This document shows, in pieces, positions 23,098-35,579 of a stretch of 64,000 nucleotides of DNA. Under the pieces are notes generated by a model. It worked only from the letters and a program-made list of their open reading frames with translations. It ran no database searches and had not been told where the DNA came from. Numbering within the stretch: the first letter of the stretch is position 1; each line of letters starts with the position of its first letter. This stretch comes from Lasioglossum baleicum (Eukaryota > Arthropoda > Insecta > Hymenoptera > Halictidae): contig NC_134940.1 in the NCBI RefSeq assembly GCF_051020765.1, forward strand, positions 13,343,712-13,407,711, read 5' to 3'. The translations under genes and the position numbers were made by a program.

Positions 23098-23725
23098 GAT
23101 TGCGGTTCTTTATGCAGAATAATCATTTTCTTTTACAAGAACTTGCTTAAAAATTTCTTTAATAATTTCAGCCCTTAGCACTTGAATGGTGACCGAGAGT
23201 CACCACTAAAAATAGCTGTACCATTATTCACAATATTGTATACATTCTTAAATATGTTGGTGCACTCCCGTCCATAAATCACCGGACACTTACGTACCTT
23301 TAACAAAATGATTAATTGATGATTAATTAAATGTAGCCATTATACGATAATATTTGAATGCAAAAGTAAATATAAACATATGCTATTTGAATAAATGTTG
23401 GAAAAAGAGTTCGAGAAATTGTGGGATGATTATGGACAGCTCTACAAGCCAAATTAGAAAACCATTACACCACTTAAATTTAAAAAATTAGGAAATATAA
23501 GAATAATAATTATAATTTAGAAAATATTTGATTTGTGATTCACATGTTCTCTACATTAGAAAAAATTAGTGAGTACTAATTTTTTAAGTCGTCTAAAGTC
23601 ATTCCTGACTCGTAGGTACCCTCATCTGATACACGACGTAATCCGCACCTGAGCCATCATAGGAATAAAACTGTATCAGTGAAATATCTACTCGTTTTTA
23701 TCATAAATGCATAAAATACGCAATC
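23098..23725. mobile_element. Possible long GACTGC-family member
   Basis: TA|GATTGCGGTTCTTTATGCA at the left and TGCATAAAATACGCAATC|TA at the right match the ends of the GACTGC family in opposite orientation and keep the flanking TA. They bracket 628 bp of AT-rich DNA with no transposase frame. It could be a longer internal variant or two independent solo ends. Confidence 0.45.
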
Positions 23726-26700
23726 TATGCAATAATTATTTAGGTGGTTTGGCATCTGTTTTAATAATTGCGTCAGTAACAGAATTTTCTGCCTTGTAAA
23801 TTTACCCAACAAACTAGATATAGAAATTTTGTTGTTCGCCGAGGGAAAAATCCGACACAGTAAAGTTTTGCAAATCGAATCTGCAAAAGGGGTTGGCCCA
23901 AGGTTCTCGCCGAATTATTCAATCCGAAATATGGAACTGGTTTAGGAGGAATTTTTCTCGCCGACTCGAACTTTTCAACCGAGTTACCGAAGATCCGCCT
24001 GCAACTGCGGAAGTTCAAAAGGGGATTCGAGGATTTTCAGGTGAGGCGGTCGCTCGAACGTGCCCGTTTCTCTAACTTCCGGATTATAAACATTAAAATT
24101 AAGCACACACGGAGAGAACGTATAATATCGATCTCGATAATAATTGATTACTTCCCAGTTGCTCAGTGTATCAGAGGTGGACGTAACTATAGCATAACCC
24201 GGGGGTGGTGGAAGAAAATATAAATTGATTGCTAAGCGAGGGTATCAGCCGCGCGTGTTTTCGTCCGTTCTCGGTTTAGCGATCGCGTATTTAAAAGTCC
24301 ATTTGGCGGAGAGCCAGTCTGTGCTCGGAAATCGCGCGTAATTAATCCCACCCCCTTTTTCAGGAGGAAGCAGCTTCCCTCCCTCCGCCCCTCTTCCTGC
24401 GTTTCAGGATCAACGTCGATCTTTCATAAAATCTTTACGACGGACGGGGATTGGTGTCTCGAGAATAACTGTTTCGCAAAATAGCCGGGATAACGCTGAA
24501 CTTGCTTCCGCAATGTTTATTAGAACGTGTGCCGGAACAAAGGAATATATTCGTTCGTTTCTCGTGAAAACGCACCCGTAATTTCAATCAATACGTTGTC
24601 GCATATGAAAAATGTCCGATTTTTAATTGGGACTTTTCACTGATCCGCACACATTGTTCTCCGTTCGAAAATGCTCGTTCATCGGTGACGTCAATAGATG
24701 AGCAAAATCCGACGACTTTTGAAAAATGACGTATAATATCTTTTCAAGTTTCCATAAAATTGTTGATATTCGCTACAACACATTTCATTAAATATTTAAA
24801 CCGAAACAGAATTCTATTTTGGTTTAGTTAATATACAGCTACTCGAGAACATACAGGCATGCAATTTGTATCAATTTTCTCCTATTTTAGGAAATTACGA
24901 TCCATAAAAATGTTCTAATCACTGAAACCGTAAAATAAATCGTAGGGCAAGGGGTTAATGGGTTCAGATGAAGAATATATGGTCACCGTAGCCGCCGTAG
25001 AGAAAAGTTACAAATTTTTCTTCGAGTCGCGTCTCCGGAAGGAGGATCGGGAACGCGATAACGTCGGCGGGGAGTCGCGGGGATAAAGAGCACATCGCGG
25101 AGAAAATGAAGAAAACGGCGAATCGAGGCGAGAGAGAAAAAAGAATGTGCGGGTCGCTAACGAGGCACGTCGACGACGCTCCTTCTGGACGACGACCACG
25201 CCGAAGAAGCATTGGTATTCGCGGCACGGTCGCGTACATCGTGTTACTTCAGTTTTTCCGGGGAGATGGGTGCACGCGCGCGAGTCCGGAGACTCTCTCG
25301 CTCGGTCTCGTCATTTGGTATGCCATTAATTAATTTGGTGCTCGAGAGCCAGCCAGACACGGCTCGCAATTAGTGTCGGGGAATCAAAATGGCACGTGTT
25401 CGAGCCAGATGCTCCCGCGAGCATAGTTCCCGGCCGGAAAGCGCGCTGCGACGCGCACCTCGTAGCCGAGCCGTAAAATGTCACCGTTCAGGCGCGTTCG
25501 AAAGATCGAAATCTCTGGAAAATCGGAAAAGAATCGCGAGAAGGTGGCAAAGGAAACAAGAGTAAGTCGCGGGGTGCACGCACGCGATCCTGCGATTTGC
25601 TGATCCCCGTTCAAGGACGAGTCGCTCGACACGCGTACCTGCCGCGAGGATAAAAATGGAATTGTAATATTCGCATTTGCGGAGCCCTCGCAATCCGTTC
25701 GGAAAGCCATTCGAGCGAAATGTTTCCCAGAAGCTTTAGAAATCGCGCGAGCGAGTCCGACGACGCGGAAGTGCCGTTATTCGTTTTCGAAGGGTCAAGA
25801 CACTTTGGTAGAGCTTTTCAAGTGCCGAAAGTATGGCGTCCGAGCTCGCACGTTCCCTTACTTACGCCAGTCGCCGGTAGTAAACGTTCGCCCTCGCTGG
25901 CTGGCGATGACCATAAATTCGGTCGGCGGATCGTAAAGGGGGCAAGAAAAGTTCGTGAACGCAATGCGGAAGAACACGATGCACGATGCACGTTTACGCT
26001 CACGCATGACCCCTGGCCGTGACGTGACCCGCGCGCTACGCTACACACGGTCGGCCTTGAACCACTTTTTCCACCCTCCGACTGCATTTGTACCTCGCGA
26101 CTCGCGCCGAGGAAACCGGAAACTGGTAGTAAATCCTCGGCGACGCACTGCCGGATAATGTTATCCCTCGGGGAGTGAATCCGATTCCGCTTCCCATACC
26201 CTTCTGTCATTCTTCGAGTTCTCTCTTCCTCTATCGCGTCCAGGTCCAATTACTGAGAGGTAAGACACGGTCGATTTTTCACAGCCGGCCATGAAATTTA
26301 ACTACCCTCGGCTCCACTCTACGACAACCAGATGTAGTAGGGTGGTGGTGCGCTGCCTCGCCGATGACCTTCGCGGTTTTATGTCCTGCCGAGACTAGCT
26401 ACCGGCCAGCCCCCATAAACGCCGCAGTAACGCAGCCTAGGTGCGTTAATCACTTTCATTTAATTAATCCTCGACTCTCGGGGCGGAGCCAGGACTCGGT
26501 GGAGCTTTTAACACTCGCGCGGCGAATAGCCGGTTCCCGTATACAGTGATTTGTGTAGCATTGCACATCATCATAGTTTATCAATTCCGTTTTAGCGCTT
26601 TATGTTGGTAAATGTTGATGCAAATATCACGTATTATAGAGACTGCAGAAAAAGGATATGCATAAAGAAATACATAATTCCATTTAACAAAGTCCATAGT

Positions 26701-27045
26701 GATAGTCTAGATTCTAGATCGATACTAGTCAATGCTTTCGATAATCGAAAGCGAGACGCAGCATGGGGTATTTAGTGCTTACTTCATGCAGGACAGGACG
26801 TGAGCGTAAGTACGAATTATCTTCCCAATAAAATTGTGTTTTTGAACTTCTTCTTTCAAACCATTAATGAAGAATTATCAATTTGAATTATTTATTTCCC
26901 ATTAACTCGGATTTACTACTGTGTCGTGACGATGAACTGTACTTATTTGAGTTCGTGTCGTGCGATACACATCAAGTTTATCTAATTTCCGTTCAAATTG
27001 ATTTTGATTTTATACTCAAATTGGATTATTTATTTATTATTAATC
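23726..27045. other. Unique DNA, no gene recognised
   Basis: CpG-rich islands (25.0-26.2 kb) alternate with AT-rich DNA. Overlapping frames on both strands there (for example 25818-26249 minus, 143 codons) have no domain. GAGACTGCAGAAA at about 26639 followed by ATGCATAAAG is a diverged GACTGC-family end. TAATTAATTTGG (25325) and TTTAATTAATCC (26459) are TAATTA-type words in GC-rich context. No RNA gene is found. Confidence 0.4.
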
Positions 27046-27346
27046 GCCAACAACCGTAGTCCCGTTGAAAGCACCGGTTCTCGTTAGATCACCGAAGTTA
27101 AACAATGTGGAACGTGAACGCCACTAGGATGGGTGACCGTCTGGTAAAAAACCGGAAAGTGACCCACCCGGGGGTGTTTTTCACGTGTTGTTGGCAAAAG
27201 GTGGTTCGGAACCCACCATAAACAGTAGGTCCCGCTGAAAAAGGCGATGGTGAGAGTGGAAAGAGGAAGAGGATTGGTAAATGAATTTGAAACCCTGAGG
27301 GGACCAAATATCATGTTACTACTACTACTACTACTATTTATTATTA
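27046..27346 (+). mobile_element. 5S rRNA-derived SINE-like element
   Basis: The head (27046 to about 27145) reads GCCAACAACCGTAGTCCCGTTGAAAG..ACCGGTTCTCG, then GATCACCGAAGTTAAACAAT and GATGGGTGACCGTCTGG, the order and wording of animal 5S rRNA including the internal control region, but with many substitutions. The end does not restore a 5S 3' stem: it continues into a roughly 170-bp unrelated body (GAAACCCTGAGGGGACCAAA) and stops at a (CTA)n/ATTATT tail (27316-27346). A 5S head, a body and a simple-repeat tail are the layout of SINE3-class elements. A 5S pseudogene is the alternative. Confidence 0.65.
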
Positions 27347-28072
27347 ATCCTGACGTAGTTTCTGACTGTTGGTCGATTCAAATTAATGAGTTTGTTGTTT
27401 CTGTTATCAGATTCCGAGGCAAAGAATCCATCGATCGAAAGATCAGTTAGAAACTTTAATTTTCGAAGTTTAAGGCCATTTTAAAGTCATGTTTTTATAA
27501 ATATCTGAATGTATTTTATTTTTCGATAAGTTACACGATGCAATAAAAAGAAATGTAGTTATGTATAAAGAAAAATCGATGACCTTGATAACTCCGAAAA
27601 AAATTACCTTCGGAAAAAAATATTCGTGCCAGGTCCATTGACACCATGCACATTACGTAACAAATATTTTTTTGCATCACAATAACCTGAAGAGATATTT
27701 AGGTGTCCTTATTTAAACGGACCTCAAGGGAGAGAGAATGTAAGTTCCAAGATATCTTCTCAATTAATCTTTATTATTGAACATTTCCTTTCAAAATATT
27801 AATGAAAAATTGTACAGCCTATATCTTCTATTTCGAAAATCATTTGAATAACACTTACATAAAAATCTTGTTATAGGTCAATAGAATAGATAAGTAGTCG
27901 CAGTCGAAACGGCTGCGAAGTCCGAATTTGCAATAATATTCGAGTTCGCGAAGTATAATCCCTTTCTCGCGTGTACTGTCTAACGGTTTAATGTAGACGG
28001 TTTAATGTAGAACGCCTTTTAGAGTTGCGATAAATGAATTGCCACGCTGCACCCTGACAAGACTACCGCTGA
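27347..28072. other. AT-rich unique DNA
   Basis: No frame, RNA gene or repeat is recognised between the SINE-like element and the minisatellite. Confidence 0.45.
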
Positions 28073-28220
28073 CTACTCGCAGCCGATGTAGCTGCCCCTA
28101 CGTACTCGCAGCCGGTGTGACGGCTGCCCCTAAGTACTCGCAGCCGGTGTGGCGGCTGCCCCTAAGTACTCGCAGCCGGTATGGCCGCCGTTTAGTACTA
28201 GCAGCTATTGCTTCCCCTTT
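28073..28220. repeat. Minisatellite of hairpin-forming units
   Basis: TACTCGCAGCC or its variant starts at 28074, 28103, 28135, 28167 and 28196, so five units of 29-32 bp. In the central units GCAGCCGGTGTGGCGGCTGC is self-complementary around the middle, so each can fold into a short stem. It is GC-rich within AT-rich surroundings and ends about 370 bp downstream of the Grx5 stop codon. Confidence 0.85.
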
Positions 28221-28548
28221 TTGTTAGAATTGCATAAAAAGAAATTAAAGTGCACGGGAGTTTTGTATGTATATCGAATTTAATAAATTAGTGTCGCGAC
28301 AGATAATGCACTACTCGCGTTTGTTTCAAGATGTTTACTATTGATGTATACTACATAGTATTATTAGTATCTCGTCGGTGGCAGTGTGGCAGGTGGAATT
28401 GCATAAAAATTATCAGTTCAAAAGTATCAATCGACTCGTAAACGACTATCTCGACGAAAAGAGTAAGGGATGCAAAGACGGTTTCTGACTAGCCGCATAA
28501 AGAATTTAAGATTTATTGTAACAAAAATGAACGTCAACAAATAAATGA
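28221..28548. other. 3' flank of Grx5 with one arm of a gene-flanking inverted repeat
   Basis: AT-rich non-coding sequence. ATTAGTATCTCGTCGGTGGCAG at about 28363-28384 matches, in inverse orientation, 29451-29472 on the other side of Grx5. TTTATT at 28512-28517 is a possible distal polyadenylation signal when read on minus. Confidence 0.5.
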
Positions 28549-28554
28549 TTTATT
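28549..28554 (-). terminator. Grx5 polyadenylation signal (AATAAA)
   Basis: TTTATT on plus reads AATAAA on minus, 40 bases past the Grx5 stop codon. A second AATAAA lies at 28512-28517. Both are canonical hexamers at a plausible distance; which is used cannot be told from sequence. Confidence 0.5.
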
Positions 28555-28593
28555 TACAGATGTTATAAACAAACTAGACTCTTAAACAAACGT

Positions 28594-29242
28594 TTAGTCC
28601 TTAAGCTTCTTGTCTTTGGCTTCTTCCTTCTGCAGAAGGGCGCTCGTGATGCCCACCTTCTTCAGCTCCTCCACTAATTCGCCGTTCCTATGCATTTCCA
28701 ATAGTATGTCACATCCTCCCACAAACTCACCGTTTATGAATACTTGTGGTATCGTGGGCCAGTTCGAGAAGTCCTTGACACCTGCGTATAGGTAAAAATA
28801 TCCATGTATCGTTTATTCTATTGAAATTATTTGGTTGTAGTTACCTTGCCTAAGATTTTCATCCTTGAGAACATCATGTGCATCGTACTTGACATCGTGC
28901 ATTCTCAATATCTGAACAACCGCGTTGCTGAAACCGCACCTGGGCTCCTCTGGTACACCCTTCATGAATACAACCACTTTGTTTTGCTACGAACAAACAA
29001 ATTGATCTTTGAGGAGGAGGTTTGACAAGCATTTCACGGGAAAAATATTATTGCCCGTGTCGTCGATGGCACAAAAATTGAAGCAGACGATATCTCGAAA
29101 CTTAAAATAGACGATGTCTAACAATATCGTACTATATTTAATTCATATTATTCGGAGAATGACAAACCTTGACAAGGTCACCAACTTTGGTCAGTTTCGT
29201 GGCGAAGCTCCTGATTCCATTGTAAAATCGGAATGGAATCAT
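28594..29242 (-). CDS. Grx5: Mitochondrial monothiol glutaredoxin 5, three exons
   Basis: Exons on minus are 29242-29168, 28986-28845 and 28781-28594, with introns of 181 and 63 bp that use GT/AG (donors AAG|GTTTGT and CAAG|GTAACT, acceptors CGTAG and CGCAG). Joined, they give 405 nt and 134 residues. Residues 1-25 form an Arg/Lys-bearing, acid-poor presequence (MIPFRFYNGIRSFATKL) that fits mitochondrial import. KVVVFMKG is at 28-35 with glutathione-contacting Lys34, the monothiol active site CGFS at 42-45, WPTIPQVF at 80-87 with the TIP cis-proline loop, and GGCD at 94-97. The family binds a glutathione-ligated [2Fe-2S] cluster and passes it from the ISCU scaffold to mitochondrial targets. 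Length is slightly shorter than animal homologues because the presequence is short. All key residues are intact and I see no frameshift. The next gene I can support is over 7 kb away. Confidence 0.96.
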
Positions 29243-31338
29243 CTCTTTCTCTAAAAACAGCTCTCTGTGTCCACAATTTGACAATAAACAGAGTCTTTAC
29301 AGAAGAAAAAAATACAACGTGCGAGAGGTTATCCGGTCAATATACAGATCGTGCCAAACCATTGGTTGTGCAGCATTACCATTCCGCTCACCAAACCCAA
29401 CATTTGATAAATATTTTAGCCACCTAGCGGTCGCGCGACCATTGAATATTCTGCCACCGACGAGATACTATTAATAGTATCTGGTCGGTGATTCTGCTTG
29501 TCATATGTAACCCGCTGTTGTTAATTACAATCTCACATTATCGACGAGGCCAACCACTCTGCGAAAGAGGCCATTTGTATTCATGCAAACTGTCACTAGA
29601 TGGCCATAGTATTCCCGTCTGTGGCGCAAGCATAATAAACGTCTTCCATAGTTGTTTATACTTGTACTCCAATTGATAGTTGTCTAGAACAATGCTTTAA
29701 CAATAGACGTAGTTAAGACATTTCTTGTGGGAAAGCCATATACTTCCTATACTATGTATCTACAGTATCTATCTTTCATACATCTTCCTCCACAAGACCA
29801 AGGAAGCTGTTTGTAGCCACTAGATGCATAAATTAAAATTGTTAGCTTATCAATAATAAAGTAAAATTGTGAGCTTGCATTTTTTTGTAATAAAAAAATA
29901 AGCATAGTGGTAACTGCAGAAGCGCCACCTGGGACTCCAATAGCCGAAGTGTAAATGATTCCTAGGGACGAGTTTACTTCTCATCTACACTGATACCAGA
30001 TACATCGCGATGTATGATGAGAGAGACTCTTTTGTGTAATATTCATTCCAGATTTAGTTGAAGAACGAATCGATTACTCACGGCAAAACGAATTTTTCGT
30101 TATTATTGAAATCTCCGTCTCTATCAATCCTCGGGCTTACGAAAATATGTGTACCAGGAAGATTTTAATTTTCCCACGTATATCCGAGCTGAAGCTGAAA
30201 ATAACAAGTGCCTCAACGGAGGGGAACGAATAGTATCAGGCTGCTAATGATCTTGTCAGTAATTCGTATCTAACATGCGTTCCACCGGACATTTTACTAC
30301 GTTTACGCTTTCAAGCTTCGAAGAGTAACTTTCACAAGAAGTCTATCGATCCCAATTGAATACAGCCACTCGAAGAAGCGTCGCAAAAAATTTTCCCACC
30401 CGAACGACTCTTGCACCACCTAATTTCAATTCTCATTTGGAACGTTGCACGCACACATCTTACGTAACCATTACACGCCGTAATTATGTAATATGTTATT
30501 ATTTTGACTTGTATCAAATCATCCTTACGCAAGCCACATCAAACATATTTCAGTCTCATTCGCGAAAGAATTGGAGCCATACGACATTCTTAATTCGACT
30601 TGAGTCGTGTTGTAAGGAGCATATTATTTAACGTATAAAAGTCCTTTAAGTAAATAGATTAGCATTTCTCCAGACCATTTCAAATTCGATCTACAGTCGT
30701 CACCCGTATCAACGATCGTGGCCTACTTCCGTAGGCTACATGTAACATAAGCATTGAGTTACGATACTTCTCAGATAAACTTTGAACGTATTTGCTTAAA
30801 TGCTTCGCCAGCGAAACGAGATAATAATGAGACTCTGTTCGCTGCTTCATTTTAATTAACCTGCGAAGTCAATACACGGTATGTATCTCTGTAGAAAGTG
30901 CTTTGCGTCGAGACTCTGTCCTTTGCACGATTACACGAATATCCATAAATACTGTAAACTTATCTTATCAGCTTCGATACGGTATCGGCCCAACAGAAAC
31001 CACGCCGAAAAATGTTTTAAGGACCGATGTCGAACGATTTCGCGAGACTAGCTTTCAACCGCTGAAATATTTCTTTACTCGATTCGTTTTAAACGCGGCA
31101 AACAATTTATTTTGTTCTTTTGACGTTTCGCATACGCTCCGGAATCAGGTTATAGAGGCCCTATCAAATAGGTTAGCTCTAGGTCCATGTTAATTGTTGT
31201 TTGCGCCGTGTAGCGTTAGTGTCGTGTCCGTCTCGAGTTTTCTGATTCTTGAATACCGAATGACGCACGCACGAGCTTTTCCCCCGGAGCTGGGGTATGC
31301 GTACTCGGCGGCATCGTCTGGCCGAGTGCATTTTTCCC
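29243..31338. other. Upstream of Grx5; non-coding DNA with a 36-bp palindrome
   Basis: The Grx5 5' untranslated region and promoter must lie in the first part, but no TATA box is evident. At 29455-29490 CACCGACGAGATACTATT is followed by its reverse complement with one mismatch, forming a 36-bp palindrome. The rest is AT-rich with short unrecognised frames; no RNA gene is found. Confidence 0.45.
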
Positions 31339-32008
31339 ATGACGTAACGGTGAAAAATTGTTACGGGGGAAACTCGTTAACCGACGCCGCACGTCTGCAG
31401 CACGTGGATGTCCTTTCCGAATCCATGACGTCACGTCGAAATCATGGTCACAGCGACCGATCACCATGGAAACTCGCTCCTACTCGCAAACCTACGCGAG
31501 AACGCCCACGAGATTTTAAAGTTCGCCCGATGTACGCGTCGCGGCGCACAGCTTCGCGGACCAAGTCCTTGTGATAGGTCACGGATGAAAGCCACGAAAA
31601 TAGCAACAGGTTAAAATGTTGGAAAAATACATTTTTCGCGACGACTGATTCTCCATTTTCATACCGCGGTAATTCTCGAACCCTGAATTTTGTCAAAGAG
31701 TTCGCAGCAGCAGCGGCGGCGGTTGCGTGTTTCATTAGCATGTTTCAAAAAAAACTCGATAAACTCTTTCCCCGCGACCAACGAACGGCAAGTCGGCCTT
31801 CCGACGCGCGACGGGCGTGTACATTTTTTTCACTATTGCGTAATTCCGGCAAGCTTACTTATTGTCCATCGGTTACACGGTCGCGTTACAAGATTACGTG
31901 ACGTAATCAAGTTCAAAGAAATAATGTTCCTCACTCTTCTTGCCCCACTCCGTACGTCTCGCATGACGTCGACAGTGTAGAATAAACAACTCAGCTAAAA
32001 ATGACGTA
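31339..32008. promoter_or_regulatory. Cluster of CRE/ATF-like sites
   Basis: TGACGT-core sites occur at 31339 (ATGACGTAA), 31426 (TGACGTCA, a full palindromic CRE), 31893-31907 (ATTACGTGACGTAAT, near-palindromic), 31963 (ATGACGTCG) and 32001 (ATGACGTAG). Five in 670 bp is more than I notice elsewhere in the window. bZIP factors of the CREB/ATF family bind such sites. No transcription start or gene is identified next to them, so a regulatory role is inference. Confidence 0.35.
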
Positions 32009-35000
32009 GCATTGGAATTCCAACGGATACATACAACCGCCTCGAAACAACTGGAACATCGCCATTTCAAGGACAAATCTTTATCTGAATCCCGGAGCCA
32101 GACTGAAGTTCAACAGTTTTTAATGTAACCGAGTAAACTTTACATCGAATCTAAAAGTATTATAAAATTTGGATGGTCCAGTTGCGTAGTATGCCCAATG
32201 TTTTTAGGAGATAATGGATCGTTTACGCATGGAACCACATGGAACTTTCGCTCGGTCGGTATGGTAGAGCTACAACGTTACACTAAGGCGACACACGCAA
32301 CGATTGCGCGTGATCTTGTAAGACGACCTTGCGTTCTGGCTCTTTTGTTGGAACTGTGACTGTGCTACAATCTACAAGAATGCTCAGTGGGAGACCCGAG
32401 TTTAATAAACAGGAAGGCTGACGGGAGCTGCTGAGGGGTCGGTCGCAGAGGGAATAAGGGACAAGCCGGAAAGGGACGTTAGTGGGATCATACTGTTCAG
32501 GGGCTGCGATTGTTGCACTATTTTACGTGAGCTCGCTTTAACGTGACCACACCGTGACGACGGGTTTCACTTTGCTGTAATGTTGCCCGCCACTGCCAGT
32601 TAATGCATTTTCACTCGTGGGATGGTGACGCTAAATGATACGGTTTCCTGTTCACAGGAAACTCGAAACTCCCGCAGCGGCCAGGTAGCCGAAACTCTGC
32701 CGTGCAACTTTATTGGATGCCTGAAAATATTATTCGGCGCAAATATTTCACCGACGTCATTAAACCAGAATTTTTCGCGTCAATGAACATCGAATTAAAA
32801 ACACCATGTGCGCTCTCTTTGAACGTTACACGATCTAGAGGGGCCTCTATGTTTAAATACTTTTTAGACAAGACTCGCGTTTTAGACTTGAAATTTTTTT
32901 ATAAAATTATATAAAACGCACGGATATGTTTCTAGCAATGAACAGTTTGGAATCCGTATCGACGATAGGAGTACGATTTCGGATAGAATGTAGAAGGCTC
33001 GAACGATCGTCAGGTCGGCTCTCGATTATCCTCGGGAGTTAGTTCAGGTGGGGGAGGTTGTCGGCACTGGCGAGCATCTGCGATGAAGAACAAACACTTT
33101 AGAGGGAGAAGGAGCGGACTACCGGGAACAAGAGGGAGAGGGGCAATCCGTGAACGTGCGGATCGTGGCACGCGCGACGAAGAGGGAGAAACCTTACGCC
33201 GATTCCTCTCGAGGTCGAGCACGGGAGAACGAAACAGAAAAAGACAGACCGGTCGGTCGACCGTACCGGCGCGAATGCAACCAGCCTGACGCGACGCTCT
33301 GCTCGGCCGAAAACACGAGAAAAAATAATCCCGCTGGGATTCTCGCTGCGTCTCGCATCGAATTCACGATAAGAAAACACCTTTCAAGCGCAGCACTGAC
33401 CTTTCTACACGGTATCAGATACCGGTCGATTTTTACCGTCGGGCAACTAATCGTAATCGAACTATGTTATCAGCGTCGCAGATATTTCGAGAACGATCGA
33501 GTCGATCCGATACGGGGGCGATCCACGAGCGATCGGAGATGTGGGAATACCTAAAAGAAACAAAAATATACGAAGTTCGGCAGATGCGCAGTGGAGAAAA
33601 CAATGTAAAACAGAAACGGACCGATGGTTCCGGCGTCTCGTCGGAGAGAGAAGGAAATGTAATCGAATAACCGGAGAAGAGGGAAGGACGACTGCGAGGG
33701 ACGATGGAATGGAACGAGACGGCTAGAAGAGGAGCAGTAGGGAGGAGGAGAGAGTGGAAGGGAGAGAGTGCCACGCGACGCGCTCGTCGGAGGAAGAGAG
33801 AGAGGAGAGGAGAGCGGCGCGAAAGGGGTGGGGTTAGGGAGAGAAGTAAATCGAGTGGCTTGGTGAGCGGCGGACGGTATCCTGTGTGCGGTGGTGGGCG
33901 GCGGTGGGCGGTGAGGGGCGCGAGGACAAATGACGAGGCGCGCGAGCCATCAGGGCCGTATGCTAGGGAGCACGCGACACACGTTCCAGGAGCCGTGGCT
34001 TGCGCTCGCGACCTTAACCCTTAACTGGTTAATCAAAGTAATCACAATGCTGCGGGATAATACGATCACCACAGATTTCACAATACTCTTGTTAACACCA
34101 ATTTTTTTCGAGAACGTACACCGACCGTCGACCGGTTGCTTTTTAACAACAGCGCTGTGCCTTGGGATTTGTCCCACGATCGAATCCCTGCGCGAACGCT
34201 CGCACGAAACTTGTTGAATCTTTTCTGCATAGCTTGTCTGCATGGAAAATCGTGAAGGCGCATAGTGCGCGTTGTTTGCACCGCGGAAGAATCATTGGCC
34301 ACGATAATTTTCGGCTTCGGCAGCTGTTTCCGAGCCGCGCAATATCGGCCAGAAGACAGAATCTCCGGCATCTGTCTCGTTTCCCAGGTAGCACGCTGAA
34401 AAGTAGCGGGTTAGAACCGGGAGACGCATAACTTTGTGTTTACTGGCCGGTTACCGGTAACCCGGGCTAGCCATAACCCAGAGAATACGGGAACGAGGAT
34501 GGGAGTCTTTTCACGAAGGACGGAGAACGAGGAACGGTGTCGGTGGAAACGAGAAGCGAGACCGAGACCGAGCCCGAGCACGAAGCGGGACCGAGCACAG
34601 CTAGAGGGAGACGGACGGTTGAAATAGAGCGGGAAGGAACGCGGAGGCCGAGAGAGGAACTGAAATAGAGAGTGGAAGAGGATTCACGAGTGCCTCGCGA
34701 ACTTCTCTCTGCATTAACGGTCGCAGACTACAAAGTACGAGAGAGAAATGAGAGAGAGGGAGAGGCGTGCACACGCTCGCCGATGAGACCAATACCCTTC
34801 GCGGACTCAGCTAGCGCTGGGGTCGGCAAACCTTTTTCGTAAAAGGCTGAATATTCGGAATTAGTACCGGGATTGAGAATAAGCAAATGAAACGGGCAAA
34901 TAAATACTCGTTAAAATTGATTCCTATCTTATCTTCCATATATGTATAATTATGCATGCAGGCCTTGAACTTATTATTTTATAGATTCGCATTAACCCTG

Positions 35001-35579
35001 CATTGTAGGTCGATCCTCTTAGTAATATCCATTCTTAGGTACTTTTCCTTGAAAAACATCATAACTTTAGTAGAAGCTGTACAGTTCGGAAAATTATTGT
35101 GAATTGGAAAACGTGCGTGTTATAAAGAGTAAGAAAAATCAGCAAGCGAACGAGTTGTCGTCGGTGCACGGCAATCGCTAGACACCCCGTATAAATATCA
35201 GTAAATATAGATTCATATCGAGCGTCACGGACACTGGTGCACGTTGAAGCTACGTGTTCAGTAGGTCGTCGACGTCGCGCAGAAATCCGTTAACAATAAG
35301 CGCCACAGAGTTGATCGTACAAAGAGTAGATTGTGCAGAAACAATTACACGGACGTTCCGGCTTGACCTCAACCTTTATACCGGCTACTGTATTACCCGA
35401 ATCGTTGGATATTTTAATTGGACACATGCTCCGTTTAGACTTGTAGAATCACCTTCAAAATATAATCTACTATCTAATAGTCGGCACTTCGGCACATTTC
35501 TTCTTGGAAACCTGCTCTCCGTGTTCGACCCATTTCCATCCAAGTATAATAGGAAGTTAATTTTACACTTTCCACTTGT
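32009..35579. other. Unique DNA with GA-rich blocks, no gene recognised
   Basis: Purine-rich stretches at 33080-33260, 33560-33860 and 34490-34770 keep several frames open (33704-34024 plus, 106 codons; 33433-33774 minus, 113 codons), with Arg/Glu- or Ser/Leu-rich products typical of such composition. TTAACCCTGCATTGTAGG at about 34994 may be a MITE end. No splice-supported exon or RNA gene is found. Confidence 0.4.

Noticed and set aside
28073..28220. Regularly spaced repeats that could suggest a CRISPR array
   Set aside because: Units are contiguous with no unique spacers, in an insect-like context; it is a minisatellite.
28610..29427. Plus-strand frames over the Grx5 locus
   Set aside because: They are antisense shadows of the Grx5 exons, whose minus-strand reading gives a complete conserved protein with canonical splice sites.
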